Positions 7,751 through 11,484 of a stretch of 11,484 bases of DNA are shown here, in pieces. The position numbers and the translations under genes were made by a program. The notes beneath the pieces were generated by a model. That model made no database searches, was not told the origin of the DNA, and saw only the letters and a program-made list of their open reading frames with translations. How positions within the stretch are numbered: position 1 is the stretch's first letter; every line of letters starts with the position of its first letter. The DNA lies in contig JAQAZP010000262.1 in NCBI GenBank assembly GCA_032127265.1, forward strand, positions 1-11,484, in the 5' to 3' direction. The stretch is from JAQAZP01 sp032127265 (GTDB lineage: Bacteria; Acidobacteriota; JAQAZP01).

Positions 7751-9205
7751 ATGGCGTTTGACCAACGACTGAGCTTGTCCCTCAAGCTCACCCAGAAGCT
7801 GATCATGACTCCCTCGCTGCAGCAGGCGATCAAGCTGCTGCAGTTGAACCGCCTGGAACTGCAGGACGTCCTGACCCAGGAACTGGTGGAGAACCCGGTT
7901 CTCGAGGAAGCAGCCAACGAGTTGCCCGGCACCTCGGAGGAGCCGGGCAGCACCGAAAGCCTGGAAACCGAAAACGCACCCGCCGGGGAAAGCGTCAAGG
8001 AAGATTCTTTCAGCGAGATCGACATCGATTCCTATTTCCAGGACTATCTCGATCCGGCCGGCGGGCCCCGCTCCTTCCAGGGAATGTCAGAAATCCGCGA
8101 ACTGCCTTCATACGAGAACTTCCTGCAAAAACCACCGAATCTCACCGACCACCTGCAGTGGCAACTGGGCGTTTCACAGGCTGATGAAGCGTTGCGCCGG
8201 GCCGGCGAAGCGGTTATCGGCAATCTCAACGAAGACGGGATGCTGATGGCCAGTGACGAGGAACTGCAGACCATGGGCGACTTCAACGACAGCCTGGTAT
8301 CCCAGGCCATCGACCTGGTGCAATCGTTCGACCCGGCCGGTGTGGCGGCACGCAACCTCCAGGAATGCCTGCTTCTGCAGCTCAAGGCGGTGGATGCCCT
8401 GGGCACCGCGGTGGAGACCATCGTGCGGGAGCACCTCGACCTGCTGCAAAAACGGCGCTACAAGGAGATTGCGTCCAAGCTCGATTGTTCACTGGAGGAG
8501 GTGGGCCGTTATCTTGATATCATTCGCCATCTCGATCCGCGGCCGGGGTTGAAATACAACGATGTCAGCTCGCAGTACGTGGTTCCCGACATCCACGTGG
8601 TCAAGGTGGATGATGAATACATCGTGGTGCTCAACGAAGACGGCTTGCCCAGACTGAAGCTGAGCCCCTACTACCGCAAGATGCTGGAAAAGGGCAACGA
8701 GAACAACGCGGACACCAAGAACTATATCCGCGACAAGTTCCGTTCGGCCCTCTGGCTGATCAAAAGCCTGGAGCAGCGCCAACGAACAATCTACAAGGTG
8801 GCGGAAAGCGTGATCAAACACCAACGGGCGTTTCTCGATCATGGCATCCACCACATGAAGCCCCTGGTCCTGCGCGATGTGGCCGAGGACATCCAGATGC
8901 ATGAGTCCACGGTGAGCCGGGTGGTGTCCAACAAGTATATGCACACTCCCCGCGGCGTCTTCGAAATGCGCTATTTCTTCCACAGCGGCATCAGTTCCGA
9001 TGGCGGCAGCGACGTTTCTTCGCTCAGCGTCAAGGGTAAAATCCGGGACCTCGTAAACGGGGAGAACGCTGAAAAGCCGCTGAGCGACTCAGCAATAGTA
9101 AAACTGCTCAAAAAGGAGGGCCTTGAAATTGCCCGCAGAACCGTGGCCAAATACCGGGAGGAGATGAAAATACCATCGTCCACTCATCGCCGACAATTAC
9201 TATAG
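7751..9205 (+). CDS. rpoN: RNA polymerase sigma-54 factor
   Basis: Sigma-54 directs RNA polymerase to -24/-12 promoters and needs AAA+ activators to open DNA. The 484 residues match the family (477 in E. coli). Region I (about 1-52) is rich in Gln and Leu (SLQQAIKLLQLNRLELQ) and contacts activators. An acidic, variable region II (about 53-115) follows. Region III holds the core-binding part, a helix-turn-helix (about 373-405, VLRDVAEDIQMHESTVSRVV) and the RpoN box ARRTVAKYRE (461-470), which reads the -24 element. The ATG at 7751 is chosen over the TTG at 7736 because it gives the conserved start MAFDQRLSLSLKLTQKL and has GAGG (7738-7741) nine bases upstream. No sigma-54 promoter was recognised in the window. 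Confidence 0.97.
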   Translation: MAFDQRLSLSLKLTQKLIMTPSLQQAIKLLQLNRLELQDVLTQELVENPVLEEAANELPGTSEEPGSTESLETENAPAGESVKEDSFSEIDIDSYFQDYLDPAGGPRSFQGMSEIRELPSYENFLQKPPNLTDHLQWQLGVSQADEALRRAGEAVIGNLNEDGMLMASDEELQTMGDFNDSLVSQAIDLVQSFDPAGVAARNLQECLLLQLKAVDALGTAVETIVREHLDLLQKRRYKEIASKLDCSLEEVGRYLDIIRHLDPRPGLKYNDVSSQYVVPDIHVVKVDDEYIVVLNEDGLPRLKLSPYYRKMLEKGNENNADTKNYIRDKFRSALWLIKSLEQRQRTIYKVAESVIKHQRAFLDHGIHHMKPLVLRDVAEDIQMHESTVSRVVSNKYMHTPRGVFEMRYFFHSGISSDGGSDVSSLSVKGKIRDLVNGENAEKPLSDSAIVKLLKKEGLEIARRTVAKYREEMKIPSSTHRRQLL

Positions 9206-9285
9206 GTAAACGGTTCAGGTCCTGTTCCCGCGGGGTAGGGAATGCCGGAGCTCACCAACGGCATGACGTGCCCATTTTTGTTGTT

Positions 9286-9301
9286 GGCTCCCCAAGGAGT
9301 C
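9286..9301 (+). promoter_or_regulatory. hairpin covering a Shine-Dalgarno sequence upstream of hpf
   Basis: GGCTCC (9286-9291) pairs with GGAGTC (9296-9301) around a CCAA loop, giving six pairs including one G-U. The loop and 3' arm contain AAGGAG (9294-9299), the strongest ribosome-binding site in this gap, placed four bases before the ATG at 9304. Folding would hide the site. Seen in sequence; the regulatory role is inferred. Confidence 0.35.
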
Positions 9302-9303
9302 CC

Positions 9304-9330
9304 ATGTCCAGGCAACGGGGGAAAACATGA
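9304..9330 (+). CDS. 8-codon upstream ORF overlapping the hpf start
   Basis: The ATG at 9304 opens an eight-residue frame (MSRQRGKT) that ends at TGA 9328-9330. Its stop overlaps the hpf start as ATGA. It has a better ribosome-binding site (AAGGAG at 9294-9299) than hpf itself (GGGGGA at 9317-9322), and it uses AGG, CGG and GGG codons. The arrangement suggests a leader peptide that feeds ribosomes to hpf by coupled termination and re-initiation. No known peptide is recognised. Such a short ORF can occur by chance, so this stays tentative. Confidence 0.35.
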   Translation: MSRQRGKT

Positions 9331-9938
9331 AAGACATGCGCATCCATTTCACCGGAAGGCAGATGGACGTCAGCAACGCGATGAAGCAATTTGTGACCGA
9401 GAAACTGGAGAAAATCACCAAGTACTGGACGTCGATCCAAGACATCAACGTCACGCTCAGTGTGGAAAAATACCGGCATATCGCCGAAATCGGCGTTACC
9501 GGCAAGCCCTTCTCCCTCAACGGTGTCGAAGTGACCAGCGACATGTATGCCTCGGTGGGCGCCGTGGTGGAAAAACTGGAACGGCAGGCCAAGAAACAAA
9601 AAGAGAAGGTACGGGACCGTAAAAAGATACGCGGCGGCAAGGAAGCGATGATGGAAAAAATTAACGCTTATGCCACCGGGGAAGAGGGCGAGGGCGTGGA
9701 AGCTTACGGAGACAGCGCCGAGGAGGGGGACGATCTCGATGGGGAGGCGGAACTGCAGCCGCGGGTGGTTCGCTCTCGCCGCTTTGAGGCCAAACCGCTG
9801 ACCACTGAAGAAGCGTCCCTTCGCTTGTCCGACTCTCCCATGTCTTTCATTGTTTACCGTGACGCGGACACGTCACGGGTCAACGTGATATACAAGTCGG
9901 ACGATGGAAATCACGGGCTGATCGACCCCGACAGCTGA
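9327..9938 (+). CDS. hpf: long-form ribosome hibernation promoting factor
   Basis: Long HPF binds the 30S subunit near the decoding site in starved or stationary cells and pairs two ribosomes into inactive 100S dimers through its C-terminal domain. The protein has 203 residues. Residues 1-100 form the S30AE (YfiA/HPF) domain, opening with RIHFTGRQMDVS and ending in a basic helix rich in Lys and Arg. Residues about 101-145 are an acidic linker. Residues 146-203 match the long-form dimerisation domain, with RRFEAKPLTTEEA, FIVYRDADT and NVIYKSDDGNHGLIDP. E. coli HPF lacks this domain. The ATG at 9327 is chosen; the next ATG, at 9336, would lose only three residues. Its own Shine-Dalgarno (GGGGGA) is weak, and it overlaps a tiny upstream ORF. 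rpoN lies 121 bases upstream and hprK 16 bases downstream, so co-expression is likely. Confidence 0.95.
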   Translation: MKDMRIHFTGRQMDVSNAMKQFVTEKLEKITKYWTSIQDINVTLSVEKYRHIAEIGVTGKPFSLNGVEVTSDMYASVGAVVEKLERQAKKQKEKVRDRKKIRGGKEAMMEKINAYATGEEGEGVEAYGDSAEEGDDLDGEAELQPRVVRSRRFEAKPLTTEEASLRLSDSPMSFIVYRDADTSRVNVIYKSDDGNHGLIDPDS

Positions 9939-9954
9939 GCCCGGACACCAGTTG

Positions 9955-10926
9955 ATGACCAACGACACTGCTGAACCAAAAAGCATTCCGGTACAGGCTC
10001 TGCTGGGCGAGGAGGTTCCGGGCATCGAGGCCAGCCTGCTGGCCGGCCGTGGCGGGCTGTCGAATTTGATCACCGACAGCAGAATCCAGAAACCCGGCCT
10101 CTCCTTTGCTGGGAAAAGAGACTACATCCGCAAGGGAAGAGTACAGATTCTGGCCCGCAGCGAGTCCGAGTTTCTCCAGACACTGGAGGGCAGGGCAGAG
10201 GGGTGGGAGGAAACGCTGCGCCAGGTCTTCTCCGAAGAAATCACCGTTTTCGTGCTGACCCACCGCTCCCGGGCCTGCGATCGCTTTCTCCGCCTGGCTG
10301 ATGAGCACAATGTTCCGGTTATCCAGAGCCGCCTGGTGAGTTCGGTCTGTATTCGGCGGCTGACCGATTTTCTCGAGGACCGGCTGGCGCCCACCGCACA
10401 GATTCACGGTGTCCTTTTGGAAATTTTTGGCCTGGGTGTGCTGCTGGTGGGAGAGAGTGGTATCGGCAAAAGCGAGAGTGCGCTGGATCTGATCTCCCGG
10501 GGCCACCGACTGATTGCCGACGACATCATCCTGATCAAGCGGCGTCCCGATTCCGTGCTGGAAGGCACCAGTCCCGAACCGCTGCGCCACCTGATGGAAG
10601 TTCGCGGCATGGGGGTGATCAACATTGAGGAACTGTTCGGGGTCACCTCCGTCAGGCGATCCAAAACGGTGGAACTGATGGTCTCCCTGGACAAGTGGAA
10701 GACCGGTCAGGCGTATGACCGCCTGGGAGTGGAGGAATTTCGCCGGGAGATCCTGGGTGTGGAGATTCCTGTTCTGCTGATGCCGGTCGCCCCGGGGCGC
10801 AATATCTCCAATCTCATCGAGGTGGGAGTCCGGAATCACCTGCTCAAGTTGAAGGGAGTGAACCGGGCTCAGGAACTGGTGGACCGCCTGGATGAGAACT
10901 TGCTGCGCCGGGGCCGCCCCCGTTGA
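9955..10926 (+). CDS. hprK: HPr kinase/phosphorylase
   Basis: HprK uses ATP or pyrophosphate to phosphorylate a serine of the PTS carrier HPr and can reverse the reaction, linking energy state to carbon regulation. The protein has 323 residues (310 in B. subtilis). An N-terminal domain (about 1-135) precedes the P-loop kinase domain, with Walker A GESGIGKS (166-173), GHRLIADD (183-190), the HprK signature around VRGMGVINIEELFG (from 216) and the C-terminal block PVAPGRNISNLIEVGVRNHLL. The catalytic set looks complete. ATG 9955 is used; an adjacent TTG at 9952 would add one residue. No clear Shine-Dalgarno is seen, and the hpf stop lies 16 bases upstream, which suggests coupling. HprK is classical in Firmicutes but also occurs in Gram-negative groups beside rpoN. 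The HPr substrate is not encoded in the window. Confidence 0.95.
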   Translation: MTNDTAEPKSIPVQALLGEEVPGIEASLLAGRGGLSNLITDSRIQKPGLSFAGKRDYIRKGRVQILARSESEFLQTLEGRAEGWEETLRQVFSEEITVFVLTHRSRACDRFLRLADEHNVPVIQSRLVSSVCIRRLTDFLEDRLAPTAQIHGVLLEIFGLGVLLVGESGIGKSESALDLISRGHRLIADDIILIKRRPDSVLEGTSPEPLRHLMEVRGMGVINIEELFGVTSVRRSKTVELMVSLDKWKTGQAYDRLGVEEFRREILGVEIPVLLMPVAPGRNISNLIEVGVRNHLLKLKGVNRAQELVDRLDENLLRRGRPR

Positions 10927-10966
10927 ACAGGTCCGCCTGGCAACAGAGACCGTGAATTCGAAACGT

Positions 10967-10996
10967 TTGCGAGATCCCGTCTGAAGGCGGTAGAAT
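10967..10996 (+). promoter_or_regulatory. candidate sigma-70 promoter for the EIIA gene
   Basis: TTGCGA (10967-10972, four of six matches), an 18-base spacer and TAGAAT (10991-10996, five of six matches) lie in the 140-base gap between hprK and the EIIA gene. An 8-bp palindrome, AAACGTTT (10961-10968), overlaps the -35 box and could be an operator. The gap holds no recognisable gene or gene remnant. Confidence 0.4.
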
Positions 10997-11066
10997 AGAC
11001 CTGCGTATGGGAAACGTGAACGAGCGATCCGCGTCGCACCACAGACCGGACCGAGGATAGACGACC

Positions 11067-11474
11067 ATGTTTGGAATTCTTGTTGTTACTCATGGAAACC
11101 TTGCCGACGAGCTGGTGAAAGCCGCGAGAATGATCATCGGCGAGGATTTTAACGGTATCGAGGCCATCTCCATCGGATGGAACGATGAGGTTGGCATGGC
11201 ACGGAAGGCGATTCTGCAGGGCATAGAAAAGGTCAGCGAGGGCTATGGTGTCCTGATCCTCACCGACATGTTCGGCGGAACCCCGACCAATCTGAGTCTC
11301 TCCTTCCTTGAAGCCGACAAGGTGGAGATCATCACCGGCGTGAATCTGCCGATGTTGATCAAACTGTTCAGTCTGCGAAAAGAGAAGTGGAATCTGGTGG
11401 AAGCGGCACAGAAAATCAGGGCTCAGGGGCAAAAAAGCATCCACGTGGCCAGTGACATTCTGAACCGCAGCTGA
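11067..11474 (+). CDS. PTS EIIA component, mannose family
   Basis: EIIA of the mannose family accepts a phosphate from HPr on a histidine near the N-terminus and passes it to an EIIB domain. This is a stand-alone 135-residue domain. It begins MFGILVVTHGNLA, where His9 corresponds to the active His10 of E. coli ManX, and Asp67 in DMFGGTPTN (67-75) matches the conserved Asp beside the active site. GAGGA (11053-11057), nine bases before the ATG, supports the start. No EIIB, EIIC or EIID domain is fused or visible, so a regulatory role beside hprK and rpoN is as likely as sugar uptake. The stop overlaps another ATG (TGATG, 11472-11476), and a second ATG lies at 11479; either may start the next gene, which cannot be identified from ten bases. 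Confidence 0.93.
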   Translation: MFGILVVTHGNLADELVKAARMIIGEDFNGIEAISIGWNDEVGMARKAILQGIEKVSEGYGVLILTDMFGGTPTNLSLSFLEADKVEIITGVNLPMLIKLFSLRKEKWNLVEAAQKIRAQGQKSIHVASDILNRS

Positions 11475-11484
11475 TGACATGCTC

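Noticed and set aside
9242..9277. Possible terminator: ATGCCG/CGGCAT stem followed by five T's
   Set aside because: The stem is only six pairs with an 11-base loop, and the T-run starts nine bases after it, so it does not fit an intrinsic terminator.
9242..9622. 126-codon plus-strand frame starting before hpf
   Set aside because: It overlaps hpf in another frame, its translation has no recognisable domain, and a Shine-Dalgarno-like run touches the ATG with almost no spacing.
9880..10839. 319-residue open frame on the minus strand opposite hprK
   Set aside because: It lies opposite a well-recognised gene, and its translation shows no domain. Long antisense frames are expected in GC-rich coding DNA.

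Overview
The window reads as chromosomal core DNA of a high-GC Gram-negative bacterium. The best taxonomic guess is Desulfobacterota (former Deltaproteobacteria). This rests on gene order and content, not on a database match: an LPS-export gene, lptB, rpoN and a ribosome hibernation factor are followed by an HPr kinase/phosphorylase and a mannose-family PTS EIIA, and the hibernation factor is the long form. All recognised genes lie on the + strand with short gaps. I see no mobile element, CRISPR array, rRNA or tRNA, and no stretch over 300 bases lacks a gene.

Layout. Bases 1-4115 hold the 3' end of dnaE (replicative polymerase), accA (fatty-acid synthesis) and recJ (single-strand exonuclease). 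A consensus-like -35 box, TTGACA, follows dnaE and another follows recJ, so accA and the LPS block may each have their own promoter. Bases 4241-7627 hold the LPS transport block: one very long membrane-anchored protein that appears to merge LptC with several LptA/OstA-like repeats, followed with no gap by the ATPase gene lptB. Bases 7751-11474 hold the regulatory block: rpoN (sigma-54), long-form hpf, hprK and a single-domain EIIA. rapZ, common in this neighbourhood, is not present between hprK and the EIIA gene.

How the genes fit together. LptB would power LPS extraction by LptF/LptG (not in the window), and the LptC/LptA-like protein would carry LPS across the periplasm. The hprK-EIIA pair next to rpoN suggests a regulatory phosphotransfer branch; no sugar permease is visible in the window.

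The most unusual item is the 879-residue LptC/LptA-like protein, a candidate single-chain periplasmic LPS bridge. Smaller points worth checking are an 8-codon upstream ORF that overlaps the hpf start (ATGA) with its ribosome-binding site in a hairpin, and an 18-bp dyad just upstream of rpoN. The rest is ordinary housekeeping sequence; I do not see a defence system or a wholly new pathway.
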